From contig DASYMJ010000270.1 of assembly GCA_036009105.1 (NCBI GenBank), positions 1-10,661 on the forward strand: 10,661 bases of DNA, written 5' to 3'. Position numbers and translations under genes: made by a program. Numbering within the stretch: position 1 is the stretch's first letter; every line of letters begins with the position of its first letter. Source of the DNA: JAFAVZ01 sp036009105 (lineage in GTDB: Bacteria; Acidobacteriota; Thermoanaerobaculia; Gp7-AA8). This document shows positions 1 through 7,459 of the stretch, piece by piece. Under the pieces are notes generated by a model that was not told where the DNA came from, searched no databases, and saw only the letters and a program-made list of their open reading frames with translations.

Positions 1-936
1 CGTCTCGCCGACGAGACGTCCCGGCATGTGCCGCTTGAGCGCGTCGCGCACGACCATGAAGCCGACGTAAGGGCCGCCGAACTGGGTGGGGATGCCCCAG
101 GCCTGCCCTTCGCCGACGCAGATGTCGAAGCCGTGCTCGCCCGGCGGGGAGAGGATGCCGAACGACGTCGCCTCCGCCACCACCGCAATCTTCGCAACAC
201 CCTCGGCCGCCGCGGCGACCGCGTCGTAGTCCTCGATCACGCCGAGGAAGTTCGGCGACTGCACGGCGACGGCGAAGACTTCGCCGCCGGCAACCGCGGA
301 ACGGATGGCATCGAGATCGACGCGACCATCATCCTTCCAGCCGACTTCCACGATCTCCAGGCCGAGGTTCTGGATGTAGGTGCGCACCGTGGCCGTGTAG
401 TGGGGATGCACCGACTTGGCGATCACCACCTTGTGCTTGTTCTTCACCACCCGCTCGGCGAGCAGCACCGCCTCGCACAGCGCGGTCGAGGCGTCGTACA
501 AAGAGGCGTTCGCGACGTCGAGGCCGGTGAGCAGGCACTGGTGGGTCTGGTACTCGAAGATCGACTGCAGCGTCCCCTGCGAGACCTCGGGCTGATAAGG
601 CGTGTACGAGGTGAGGAACTCGGCGCGCAGGAGCAGCTGGTCGATCATGGAGGGCGACCAGTGCGCGTAGGCGCCGCCGCCGAGGAAGGAGAGGTGGTCG
701 ACGGCGGTGCGGTTGCGCGCGGCGAGGCCGCGGAACCAGCGCCGCGACTCGATCTCCGACCAGGGGCCGGGGATGGCCAGCAGGCGATTGAGCTTCACGT
801 CGTCCGGAATGGTGTCGAAGAGACGGTTGATCGACTCGACGCCGATGGTCTGGAGCATCTCGCGGACGTCCTGCGACGCGTTGGGGATGTACTGGTGGAC
901 GTTGGAGTCGTGCTGCGGATCGGGGAGGTTGGTCAT
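1..936 (-). CDS. gcvPA: Glycine dehydrogenase (decarboxylating) subunit 1, N-terminal 312 residues (runs off left edge)
   Basis: This is the first subunit of the split P-protein. With GcvPB it decarboxylates glycine using PLP and loads the aminomethyl group onto the lipoyl arm of GcvH. The frame is open from the ATG at 936 to base 1, giving 312 residues. Family members have about 440-450, so roughly 130 C-terminal residues lie outside the window. Recognisable family segments are an N-terminal YIPN (17-20), LSFLGGGAYAH (82-92), YTPYQPEVSQG (111-121), NASLYDAST (143-151), QSPNFLG (226-232) and FGGPYVGF (286-293). The PLP lysine belongs to the GcvPB half, so its absence is expected. The gene starts 4 nt after the gcvH stop. 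A GGAGGG at 956-951 lies rather far (14 nt) from the ATG, so translation may be coupled to gcvH. gcvPB is expected next, beyond base 1. Confidence 0.96.
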   Translation of the reverse strand, partial: MTNLPDPQHDSNVHQYIPNASQDVREMLQTIGVESINRLFDTIPDDVKLNRLLAIPGPWSEIESRRWFRGLAARNRTAVDHLSFLGGGAYAHWSPSMIDQLLLRAEFLTSYTPYQPEVSQGTLQSIFEYQTHQCLLTGLDVANASLYDASTALCEAVLLAERVVKNKHKVVIAKSVHPHYTATVRTYIQNLGLEIVEVGWKDDGRVDLDAIRSAVAGGEVFAVAVQSPNFLGVIEDYDAVAAAAEGVAKIAVVAEATSFGILSPPGEHGFDICVGEGQAWGIPTQFGGPYVGFMVVRDALKRHMPGRLVGET

Positions 937-940
937 TGAA

Positions 941-1333
941 CTAGTGGCCGCCCTCCGCCTCGATGTACTCCTCGTACTCCTCGGCGTTCATCAGCTCGTC
1001 CACTTCGGTGGGGTCCGTCATGCGGATGCGCACCATCCAGCCGTCTCCGTACGGGTCGGTATTGACCAGCTCCGGCTTCTCGCGCAGGCGTTCGTTGACT
1101 TCGACCACCTCGCCGGAGATCGGGGTGAAGAGCTCGGAGACCGCCTTGACCGACTCGATGCTCCCCAGCTCGTCGACCGCGTCGAGCAGCGTGCCGACGG
1201 AGGGGAGCTCGACGAAGACCACATCGCCCAGCTCTTTCTGCGCGTAGTCCGTGATGCCGATGGTCCCGACGTCGCCCTCCACGTGCACGTACTCGTGGCT
1301 CTTGGCGTATCTGCTGTCTTCAGGGGTGGTCAT
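941..1333 (-). CDS. gcvH: Glycine cleavage system H protein (lipoyl carrier)
   Basis: GcvH carries the aminomethyl intermediate on a swinging lipoyl-lysine between the P, T and L proteins of the glycine cleavage system in the cytoplasm. The 130-residue length is normal. The start region YAKSHEYVHVEGDVGTIGIT (9-28) and GDVVFVELPSVG (36-47) are typical. The lipoylation motif GSIESVKAVSELFTPISG spans 57-74 with Lys63 as the modified residue. The C-terminal half has the family's NERLREKPELVN and GDGWM segments. The acidic tail (EEYEEYIEAEGGH) is normal for the family. The ATG at 1333 follows the gcvT stop by 15 nt and has a good ribosome binding site at 1349-1344. The gene is the middle cistron of gcvT-gcvH-gcvPA. 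Confidence 0.98.
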   Translation of the reverse strand: MTTPEDSRYAKSHEYVHVEGDVGTIGITDYAQKELGDVVFVELPSVGTLLDAVDELGSIESVKAVSELFTPISGEVVEVNERLREKPELVNTDPYGDGWMVRIRMTDPTEVDELMNAEEYEEYIEAEGGH

Positions 1334-1343
1334 GGCTGGGTGG

Positions 1344-1349
1344 CTCCTT
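1344..1349 (-). promoter_or_regulatory. Shine-Dalgarno of gcvH
   Basis: AAGGAG on the minus strand ends 10 nt before the gcvH ATG and overlaps the gcvT stop codon (TGAAGGAG). A ribosome ending gcvT therefore sits on the gcvH entry site, which points to translational coupling. Confidence 0.75.
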
Positions 1350-2425
1350 CACTTCGCGCGCTTGTAGAAAGGGGTGGGGACGACCCGGGCGCGGGTTTCT
1401 TTTCCGCGGATCAGGACCATGAACTCGGTGCCGGGAGTCGTTTTGCCGGACGGAAGATACGCGAGGCCGATCGCTTTTTTCAATGTCGGCGAATGCGTGC
1501 CGCTGGTGACGACGCCGATCTCTTCCGTGCCGTCCACCACCGGGTATCCGTGGCGGGCGATGCCGCGGTCGACCATCTCGAATCCGACCAGCTTGCGCGG
1601 CGGCCCTTCGCTCTTCTCCCGCTGCAGGACGTCGCGCCCCATGAAGTCGCCCTTGTCGAGCTTCACGATCCAGCCGAGGTCGGCTTCCAGCGGCGTGGTG
1701 GTGTTGTCGATGTCATTGCCGTACAGCGCCATCTTCGCTTCGAGCCGCAACGTGTCGCGCGCGCCGAGGCCGCAGGGCCTGGCGCCGGCGTCGATCAGCT
1801 TCTTCATGATGCGCGGCCCATGCTCCGGCGCGACGTAGACCTCGAAGCCGTCCTCGCCGGTGTAGCCGGTGCGGGAGATGATGGCCTCCGCGCCGTCCAC
1901 TTTGCCGGTGGCGAAGCGGTAGTACTTGATGGGCGCCAGCGCGATGTCCGTCAGCGGCTGCAGCAGCGCCTCGGCGCGAGGGCCCTGGAGGGCGAGCTGC
2001 GCGTAATTCTCGCTGACGTTCTGCACCTCCGCGTCCGCCCCTTTGGCAAGGTCGCGCAGCCAGTCGAAGTCCTTGTCGCTGTTCGAGGCGTTGACGACGA
2101 TGAAGTAATCGTCCGCCGCGATGCGGTAGATGAGGATGTCGTCCACGAAGCCGGCGTTTTGGTAGAGGAGGCCGTTGTATTGCGCGCGGCCGTCCTCGAG
2201 TTTCGAGACGTCGTTGCACGTGGCGCGCTGCAGCAGCGCGAGCGCCTCGGGGCCGCGGACGGTGAGCTCGCCCATGTGGGAAACGTCAAAGAGGCCGGCG
2301 CCGGTGCGGACCGCTTCGTGCTCTTCGAGGATGCCGGTGAACTGGACGGGCAGCTCCCAGCCGCCAAAGTCCACCATCCTGCCGCCGAGCTCTTTTTCCA
2401 GGGCATTGAGGGGGGTTTTCTTCAT
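1349..2425 (-). CDS. gcvT: Glycine cleavage system T protein (aminomethyltransferase)
   Basis: GcvT transfers the methylene carbon from aminomethyl-lipoyl-GcvH to tetrahydrofolate, giving 5,10-methylene-THF and ammonia. The protein is full length (358 residues; the family is about 360-370). Motifs in order: MVDFGGWELPVQF (17-29), AGLFDVSHMGEL (43-54), the Asp-Asp pair at 95-96 that contains the catalytic aspartate of the family, VVNASNSDKD (110-119), SRTGYTGEDGFEVY (184-197), GLGARDTLRLEA (219-230), TPLEADLGW (244-252) and GVVTSGTHSPTL (304-315). It is the first gene of the gcv operon in this window. The ATG at 2425 has no Shine-Dalgarno but has a -10-like TAGCTT 9 nt upstream, which suggests a very short leader. 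It is divergent from xerC, with only 83 nt between the chosen starts, so there is no room for a tandem glycine riboswitch. Confidence 0.98.
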   Translation of the reverse strand: MKKTPLNALEKELGGRMVDFGGWELPVQFTGILEEHEAVRTGAGLFDVSHMGELTVRGPEALALLQRATCNDVSKLEDGRAQYNGLLYQNAGFVDDILIYRIAADDYFIVVNASNSDKDFDWLRDLAKGADAEVQNVSENYAQLALQGPRAEALLQPLTDIALAPIKYYRFATGKVDGAEAIISRTGYTGEDGFEVYVAPEHGPRIMKKLIDAGARPCGLGARDTLRLEAKMALYGNDIDNTTTPLEADLGWIVKLDKGDFMGRDVLQREKSEGPPRKLVGFEMVDRGIARHGYPVVDGTEEIGVVTSGTHSPTLKKAIGLAYLPSGKTTPGTEFMVLIRGKETRARVVPTPFYKRAK

Positions 2426-2434
2426 GGCCGGCGA

Positions 2435-2440
2435 AAGCTA
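2435..2440 (-). promoter_or_regulatory. Candidate -10 box of the gcvT operon
   Basis: TAGCTT on the minus strand lies 9 nt before the gcvT ATG. It fits the TAnnnT pattern and resembles the TAGAAT boxes found 8-9 nt before two other starts in this window. No convincing -35 is visible 16-18 nt upstream. If used, transcription would begin within a few bases of the ATG. The call rests on spacing and similarity alone. Confidence 0.4.
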
Positions 2441-2497
2441 GCACATTCGAGGCCGTGCGCCCGGTCATCCTGAAGTGCTACGCTGCCTGGCGGACCG

Positions 2498-2502
2498 GGA
2501 GG
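2498..2502 (+). promoter_or_regulatory. Shine-Dalgarno that fixes the xerC start
   Basis: A perfect GGAGG (within GGGAGGG, 2497-2503) lies 6 nt before the GTG at 2509. This favours 2509 over the in-frame GTG at 2455, which has no ribosome binding site and would add 18 residues unlike XerC. Confidence 0.7.
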
Positions 2503-2508
2503 GCGGGC

Positions 2509-3405
2509 GTGCAAAGCGAGATCGGCGACTTCCTCGATTACCTCACCTACGAGCGCAACGTCTCGGTCAATACCGTCGGCGCCTACCGCAACGACATCGA
2601 GTCCTTCATCGGCTTCCTCTGCAACGACTACTTCACCCAGCAGCGCGAGGACCTCGAGCTGCGCCGGGTCGACCACCTCGCCATCCGCTCCTACCTCGGG
2701 CACCTCTCGCGGCGCTCGCTGAGCCGCTCTTCCATGGCGCGCCACCTCTCCGCCCTCCGCTCCTTCTTCAAGTACCTGATGCGCGAGGGCCTCGTGGAGC
2801 AGAACCCGGCGCGCACGGTGGCCACGCCGAAGAAGGAGAAGACGCTCCCTTCCGTGATGCAGGTGCCGGAGGTTGCGCTCCTCCTCGAACAGCCCGACCT
2901 CGACACGCCGCTCGGCGTCCGCGACCGCGCGTTCCTCGAGCTGCTGTACGCCTCGGGGCTGCGCATCAGCGAGCTGGTGGGCATCGACCTGGATGACATC
3001 GAGCTGCGCGCGCGCCTGGTGAAGGTGCGCGGCAAGGGCTCCAAGGAGCGGATCGTGCCGTTCGGGGCGAAGGCGGAAGAAGCGATCCGCGCCTGGCTGC
3101 CCCATCGCGGCGAGCTGGTGGATGAGGAACAGGCGCTGTTCGTCAACTACCGCGGCGAGCGGATCACCGCCCGCAGCGTCCGCCGCCACTTCGACCGCTA
3201 CGTGCGCGGCGCCTCGCTGCGCGCCGGCATCTCGCCCCATACCATGCGCCACTCCTTCGCCACCCACCTGCTCAATGCCGGCGCCGACCTGCGCGGCATC
3301 CAGGAGCTGCTCGGTCACGCATCGCTTTCGACCACCCAAAAGTACACGCACCTCAATGACTGGCAGCTGATCGCGGTCTACAAGAAAGCGCATCCCCGAG
3401 CCTAG
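2509..3405 (+). CDS. xerC: Site-specific tyrosine recombinase XerC/XerD (XerC-like)
   Basis: This tyrosine recombinase resolves chromosome dimers at dif, normally as a XerC-XerD pair with FtsK. From the GTG at 2509 the protein has 298 residues, the classic Xer length. An N-terminal SAM-like core-binding domain (about 1-95; LTYERNVSVNTVGAYRNDI at 12-30) is followed by the catalytic domain. The active site is complete: Arg152 (SGLRISE), Lys176 (GKGSKER), His244 and Arg247 (HTMRHSF), His270 (LLGHAS) and nucleophile Tyr279 (QKYTHL). The last four match E. coli XerD numbering exactly. Xer rather than phage integrase is indicated by length, the HPRA C-terminus and housekeeping neighbours. XerC rather than XerD is suggested by ALFVNYRGERITARSVRR and VYKKAHPRA, but the choice is uncertain. 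A start at 2455 is possible but less likely. Confidence 0.95.
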   Translation: MQSEIGDFLDYLTYERNVSVNTVGAYRNDIESFIGFLCNDYFTQQREDLELRRVDHLAIRSYLGHLSRRSLSRSSMARHLSALRSFFKYLMREGLVEQNPARTVATPKKEKTLPSVMQVPEVALLLEQPDLDTPLGVRDRAFLELLYASGLRISELVGIDLDDIELRARLVKVRGKGSKERIVPFGAKAEEAIRAWLPHRGELVDEEQALFVNYRGERITARSVRRHFDRYVRGASLRAGISPHTMRHSFATHLLNAGADLRGIQELLGHASLSTTQKYTHLNDWQLIAVYKKAHPRA

Positions 3406-3411
3406 CGCGGA

Positions 3412-3485
3412 AAAGGTAGGGCCGGCTCTCGGCCGGCCCAGCAATCACGGATCCATGGGGCCGGCTGAGAGCCGGCCCTACATTC
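3412..3485. repeat. REPIN/BIME-like double palindrome, copy A (downstream of xerC)
   Basis: The left half (3412-3439) and right half (3458-3485) are near-exact reverse complements around an 18-nt spacer. Each half is also a hairpin in itself: a 9-bp stem GGGCCGGCT / AGCCGGCCC around a CTC loop. In the left half the distal arm begins G instead of A (one mismatch or wobble). The outer ends read AAAGGTAGGG and CCCTACATTC. The element begins 6 nt after the xerC stop and ends 15 nt before the -10-like box of the next gene. The same element recurs at 7384 and 10547. It could end xerC transcription before the next gene starts. Confidence 0.9.
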
Positions 3486-3500
3486 TTGGTAGCCGGCGGC

Positions 3501-3506
3501 TAGAAT
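3501..3506 (+). promoter_or_regulatory. Candidate -10 box of the 611-residue protein gene
   Basis: TAGAAT (5 of 6 with TATAAT) lies 9 nt before the TTG start at 3516. No Shine-Dalgarno lies between, and no clear -35 was found about 17 nt upstream. It fits a leaderless or near-leaderless promoter. The TAG is also the last in-frame stop before the gene. Confidence 0.45.
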
Positions 3507-3515
3507 CCCCGGACC

Positions 3516-5351
3516 TTGATCCGCGCCATCGTCCACCAGGGCTTCGTCGGCGAGACCATCGAGTACTTCGCGGCCGTGGCCGGCCCCGACGTGGACCGCC
3601 GCTTTTTCTTCGAGCAGATCGCCACCAACCGGGGGGACGTGGTCCGCTACTTCGGCGGCAACTCGGAGGTCGTGCTCAATCCGGAAGGCATCCGTTTCCG
3701 CGGCAACGGCGGCATCTTCGGCGAATACATGTTCGGCGGCCACCTGCCGGTAGGCGACCTTCTCAACGACGACGTGGTCAATCGCCTCGTCCTCTTCGGC
3801 GCCACCACGAATCCGCACACCCACGAGATCCGCTTCTCCCAGAACACGGACGGCTTCGAGCAGTGGGACAACCTTTTCCTGCAAGGGAACGCCGTCGCGA
3901 ACTACATCTTCTTCGTCGATGACCGGAAGCGTTTCCACGACGTGGCCGACCGCCAGGAGCGGACGCTCAAAGCCGCGGGGCGCCTGCTCAAGCGCTCCCG
4001 CCGCGTCGGCGCCGGCAACTTCCTCGCCCTCTCCCACGAGCTCCGCGACGCTCTCGGCGAGCCGGAGACGACCGTCGTGCTGCTGCGCCTCGTGCATCGC
4101 CCGAATCAGCGGTTCGCGGAGGTCTGCCGTGAGGCGTACGCCTCGAACCGCTCGCTGGCCGACGTGCCGGCCGCGAGCGAGCTGGAGCCGTACCAGCGCG
4201 AGCGCATCCAGATCGACGTCATCTATCACCATCCCGACAACCAGGAGCTGATCGACGAGTACAAACGGATCCTCGCCTCCTGCATGGGCTCCACCATCAA
4301 CCCCTCGGCCCGCGCCCGCCTGATGCGCCTGCGCACCCTCTCCCTGCGCAACGAAGTGCCGCTCTCCATCTTCGATACCCTGGAGGAGATCGTCCTGCAG
4401 GAGCCGAGCGCCGCGGTGGCGAAGGAAGACGAGCCGGACTACATCCAATCCACCCGCGAGATCCTCGGCGGCTTCCTCCTCGGCAAAAACATCACGCGCA
4501 AGCTCTCCTCGCTCGACCTCGTCCAGCTGATGGAAAACAAGCAGCGCGCCGCAGCGAACCGCGATCAGACGTTCGAAGAGCTGCTGCTCGATACCGGCCG
4601 CCTCATCGACGAGATCGGCCGGGAGGAGGAGGACTACGAGCGCCTCGAGTCCTTCGGCGAGCTGGTCACGCTCTTCGACCGCATCGACCACACCACGACG
4701 CTCCTCAACAAGCTCGCCTTCATGGATGACGTGGAGCTCTCGCCGGAGCAGGTCCGCTCGCTCCTGGGCAACATGCAGGTCTTCGAGTCGCTGCGCCGCG
4801 GCCTGTTCCAGCAGCTCTTCATCGATCCCATCGTGAACAACGACTACGCGCTGGCGTACGGCAAGAAGAAGCTCTACTCGCTGACCCTGGGCCTGCTGGC
4901 CATCGAGAACAACGAGGCGTCCATCGGAGACGTGGCGCAATCGATCATTGCGATCAACGGCACGGAGCGGGCGTTCGTCGCGGTCTACAACCTCTCCCGG
5001 CGGCGGATGGCGAACTTCTATCTCGAGCTGAACACGGCCGAGGGGCGGGAGACGTTCCGGCGCGAGATCCGGGCGGAGATCGGGCATGACGAGGCGCTGC
5101 GGCCGCTGCAGGACGCGATCACCGACGCGCTGCTGGAAGAGGTGATCACCAAGATCCGCCTGGAGGCGTTCTACATCAACCAGCTGCTGCCGCGAATCAT
5201 CGACGAGCAGGACACGAAGCTGCGCAACGACTTCCTCAGCAACTCCGGCCTCGACCGCTTCCAGATCGAGGATCTGGAGTCGGAGTACTTCGAGCTGCGC
5301 GCGTTTCCGCCGCAACTGCTGGAGAGGCTGCAAAGGCCGGAGGCTCGTTAG
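3516..5351 (+). CDS. Uncharacterised 611-residue soluble protein (possibly the TIGR04442 family)
   Basis: I cannot assign a function. The frame is clearly coding: 611 residues with balanced composition and no stop. The TTG start at 3516 is the first possible start after the in-frame TAG at 3501-3503, giving MIRAIVHQGFVGETIEYFAAVAG. There is no signal peptide and no membrane segment, so it is probably cytoplasmic. Residues 1-135 look beta-rich with glycine turns (RFRGNGGIFGEYMFGG, 61-75; RLVLFGATTNPHTHEIRF, 90-107). Residues 136-260 are mixed, including a basic patch (KRSRR, 159-163) and IQIDVIYHHPDNQELIDEYK (231-250). Residues 260-611 are mostly helical and charged. From memory it resembles an uncharacterised family in deltaproteobacteria and acidobacteria catalogued as TIGR04442; that match is unverified. 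It stands alone between two repeat elements, so its neighbours give no clue. Its stop codon overlaps a heptamer array. Confidence 0.88.
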   Translation: MIRAIVHQGFVGETIEYFAAVAGPDVDRRFFFEQIATNRGDVVRYFGGNSEVVLNPEGIRFRGNGGIFGEYMFGGHLPVGDLLNDDVVNRLVLFGATTNPHTHEIRFSQNTDGFEQWDNLFLQGNAVANYIFFVDDRKRFHDVADRQERTLKAAGRLLKRSRRVGAGNFLALSHELRDALGEPETTVVLLRLVHRPNQRFAEVCREAYASNRSLADVPAASELEPYQRERIQIDVIYHHPDNQELIDEYKRILASCMGSTINPSARARLMRLRTLSLRNEVPLSIFDTLEEIVLQEPSAAVAKEDEPDYIQSTREILGGFLLGKNITRKLSSLDLVQLMENKQRAAANRDQTFEELLLDTGRLIDEIGREEEDYERLESFGELVTLFDRIDHTTTLLNKLAFMDDVELSPEQVRSLLGNMQVFESLRRGLFQQLFIDPIVNNDYALAYGKKKLYSLTLGLLAIENNEASIGDVAQSIIAINGTERAFVAVYNLSRRRMANFYLELNTAEGRETFRREIRAEIGHDEALRPLQDAITDALLEEVITKIRLEAFYINQLLPRIIDEQDTKLRNDFLSNSGLDRFQIEDLESEYFELRAFPPQLLERLQRPEAR

Positions 5352-5421
5352 TTGCTGGTTACTGGTTGCTGGTTGCTGGTAGAACGGATCTACTGACAAC
5401 CGACAACCGATAACTGACATC
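5351..5421. repeat. Heptamer-repeat hairpin 1 (between the 611-residue gene and the DUF255 gene)
   Basis: The left arm (5351-5380) is four 7-mers, GTTGCTG, GTTACTG, GTTGCTG, GTTGCTG, plus GT. The right arm (5394-5421) is TGACAAC, CGACAAC, CGATAAC, TGACATC. The core folds as GTAGA / TCTAC (5379-5383 with 5389-5393) around the loop ACGGA. The arms then pair outward for about 28 bp with one C-A mismatch flanked by a T-G pair in every heptamer. The left end overlaps the stop codon of the upstream gene, and the right end stops 4 nt before the next ATG, so it fills the whole intergenic gap. Function is unknown; a terminator, attenuator or mRNA-stability hairpin are all possible. Confidence 0.88.
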
Positions 5422-5425
5422 CGCC

Positions 5426-7384
5426 ATGACCAACCGCCTCGCCAACGAAACCTCCCCCTACCTGCTGCAGCACGCGCACAACCCCGTCGACTGGTACCCG
5501 TGGGGCGACGAGGCGTTCGGCAAGGCGCGCGCGGAGGACAAGCCGGTCTTTCTCTCCATCGGCTACTCGGCCTGCCACTGGTGCCACGTGATGGAGCGGG
5601 AGTCGTTCGAGAGCGAGGCCATCGCGGAGCTCCTCAATCGCGACTTCGTGGCCATCAAGGTCGACCGCGAGGAGCGGCCGGACGTCGACTCGATCTACAT
5701 GACGGCCGTGCAGGTGATGACCGGCCACGGCGGCTGGCCGATGTCGGTCTTCCTCACGCCGGACGGCCGCCCGTTCTACGCCGGCACCTACTTCCCGCCG
5801 GACGACCGGCACGGCCTGCCCGGCTTCCGCCGCGTCCTGGCGCATGTGGCGGAGGCGTATCGCGCGCGGCGGAGCGAGGTGGAGGAGGCGGGGACGGAGA
5901 TCCGCAAGGCGATCGCCGGCTCGCTGCCGGCGGTGCAGCCGGCGGACGTGATCAGCCACCAGCAGCTGGAGCGGGCGGCGGCGCGCATCGCCCAGGGCTA
6001 CGACGCCGTGCACGGCGGCTTCGGCGGCGCGCCGAAGTTCCCGCCGTCGATGTCGCTCGACTTCCTGATGCAGGTCGCCTGGCGCACGGGCGACCGCGCG
6101 CTGCGCGGCATCGTGACGCACACGCTCACCATGATGGCCCGCGGCGGGATGTACGACCAGATCGGCGGCGGCTTCCACCGCTACTCCACCGATGCGCACT
6201 GGCTCGTGCCGCACTTCGAGAAGATGCTGTACGACAACGCGCTGCTGGCCCGCCTCTACACCCGCGCCTGGCAGTTCACGAAGGATCCGTACTTTGCGCA
6301 GATCGCCCACGAGACGCTCGGCTTCGTGGAGCGGGAGCTGATGTCGCCCGCGGGCGGCTTCTATTCGACGCTCGATGCGGACAGCGAAGGGGTGGAGGGG
6401 AAGTTCTACGTCTGGACGCGCGGCGAAGTGCTGGACGTGCTCGGTGAAGAAGACGGCCGCGCGTTCTGCGAGCAGTACGACATCGCCGAAGGCGGCAACT
6501 GGGAAGGGCACAACATTCCGAACCTCGAGGGCGCTCCGGACGACCGCACCGCCGACGCGCGGCGCAAGCTGTACGAGGCGCGTGAGAAGCGCATCCGGCC
6601 GGGGCGGGACGAGAAGATCCTCTCCGGCTGGAACGGCTGGATGCTCGCCGCGTTCGCCGATGCCGCCGTCGCCTTCGACCACGATTCGTATCGCGAGGTG
6701 GTCCGCCGCAACGCCGACTTTTTGCTCGCGCGCTGCACGCCGCGCCTTTTGCGGCACGCCAAGATTCCGGCACTCCTGGAAGACTACAGCGGCGTCGCCT
6801 GGGGCCTCACCCTGGCCTACGAGGCGACGCACGACCGCCGCTACCTCGACGCCGCGCGCGCGTTGACGGACGACATCCTGGCCCGCTTCAAGGACGAGGA
6901 GCACGGCGGCTTCTACGACACGCCGACCGATCACGAGCAGCTCATCATCCGGCCGAAGGACCTCTTCGACAACGCGACGCCCTCCGGCAACTCCGTCGCC
7001 TGCGACGTGCTGCTCCGCCTCGCGCTGCTCTTCGGTCGCGAGGACTATGCGCAGGAAGCCACCGATGCGCTTTACGCCACCTTTCCCCTGGCCGAGCGCT
7101 ATCCCTCCGGCTTCGGCTTCCTCCTCGGCGTGGCCGAGTGGCGCGCCGGCCAGCCGAAGGAGATCGCCCTCACCGGCGCGGACGAAACGTTCCGCGCCTT
7201 GCGGCGGGTGGTGGGGGAGGAGTTCCTGCCCCACCGCGTGCTCGTGGCGGGTTTGGGCTCCGCCGATCTGCCGCTGATGAAGGACCGCCCTTTCGAGCGC
7301 ACGCTCGCCTATGTGTGCGAGGCCTACATGTGCGCGGAGCCGACGAATGAGCCGGAGCGGTTGCGGGAGCTGCTCGGGCTTTGA
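5426..7384 (+). CDS. Thioredoxin-domain (DUF255) protein, YyaL/SPATA20-like
   Basis: This is a conserved two-part protein: an N-terminal thioredoxin-like DUF255 domain followed by an (alpha/alpha)6-barrel resembling sugar epimerases and glycoside hydrolases. Its biochemical role is not established, so no reaction is assigned. It has 652 residues, slightly under the usual 670-700. The start MTNRLANETSPYLLQHAHNP is the family hallmark and supports the ATG at 5426. The thioredoxin-type CHWC lies at Cys50-Cys53, KVDREERPDVD at 78-88 and the GGWP loop at 102-105. Barrel motifs are DQIGGGFHRYSTD (244-256), PHFEKMLYDN (262-271) and FDNATPSGNS (514-523). No signal peptide is seen, so it is probably cytoplasmic. 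There is no Shine-Dalgarno; the region before the ATG is the end of a heptamer-repeat hairpin. The gene converges on the FN3 lipoprotein gene. Confidence 0.95.
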   Translation: MTNRLANETSPYLLQHAHNPVDWYPWGDEAFGKARAEDKPVFLSIGYSACHWCHVMERESFESEAIAELLNRDFVAIKVDREERPDVDSIYMTAVQVMTGHGGWPMSVFLTPDGRPFYAGTYFPPDDRHGLPGFRRVLAHVAEAYRARRSEVEEAGTEIRKAIAGSLPAVQPADVISHQQLERAAARIAQGYDAVHGGFGGAPKFPPSMSLDFLMQVAWRTGDRALRGIVTHTLTMMARGGMYDQIGGGFHRYSTDAHWLVPHFEKMLYDNALLARLYTRAWQFTKDPYFAQIAHETLGFVERELMSPAGGFYSTLDADSEGVEGKFYVWTRGEVLDVLGEEDGRAFCEQYDIAEGGNWEGHNIPNLEGAPDDRTADARRKLYEAREKRIRPGRDEKILSGWNGWMLAAFADAAVAFDHDSYREVVRRNADFLLARCTPRLLRHAKIPALLEDYSGVAWGLTLAYEATHDRRYLDAARALTDDILARFKDEEHGGFYDTPTDHEQLIIRPKDLFDNATPSGNSVACDVLLRLALLFGREDYAQEATDALYATFPLAERYPSGFGFLLGVAEWRAGQPKEIALTGADETFRALRRVVGEEFLPHRVLVAGLGSADLPLMKDRPFERTLAYVCEAYMCAEPTNEPERLRELLGL

Positions 7385-7456
7385 AATGTAGGGCCGGCTC
7401 TCAGCCGGCCCAGCTATTCTCTGACCGCGGGCCGGCTGAGAGCCGGCCCCACATTT
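7384..7456. repeat. REPIN/BIME-like double palindrome, copy B (between convergent genes)
   Basis: This is the most regular of the three copies. The left half (7384-7411) starts AAATGTAGGG and overlaps the last base of the upstream TGA stop. The right half (7429-7456) ends CCCCACATTT. The halves are reverse complements except for one base near the outer end, around a 17-nt spacer. Each half carries the 9-bp stem GGGCCGGCT / AGCCGGCCC with a 3-nt loop. T-runs follow the stems on both strands, and the element exactly fills the gap between two convergent stop codons. It would therefore serve well as a bidirectional terminator. Confidence 0.92.
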
Positions 7457-7459
7457 TCC

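Noticed and set aside
28..939. Plus-strand 303-codon open frame
   Set aside because: It lies exactly codon-aligned opposite gcvPA, whose family motifs are unmistakable. The plus-strand reading is a shadow.
2426..2508. Glycine riboswitch ahead of gcvT
   Set aside because: Only 83 nt separate gcvT from xerC, the gcvT leader appears to be a few bases, and no aptamer-like tandem structure is seen.
2509..3405. Integrase of a mobile element or integron
   Set aside because: Length, catalytic numbering and the HPRA tail match chromosomal XerC/XerD. No att sites, tRNA or cargo genes are nearby, and flanking genes are housekeeping.
3406..3515. dif site next to xerC
   Set aside because: The gap is occupied by the double palindrome with short non-conserved spacers. 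The element occurs in three copies here, whereas dif is normally single-copy.
3402..5420. Long antisense open frames, up to 672 codons, opposite the 611-residue gene and likewise opposite gcvT/gcvH, DUF255 and glmS
   Set aside because: They mirror recognised genes, their translations are repetitive in Arg, Val, Leu, Asp and Glu with no known motif, and long antisense frames are expected in GC-rich coding DNA.
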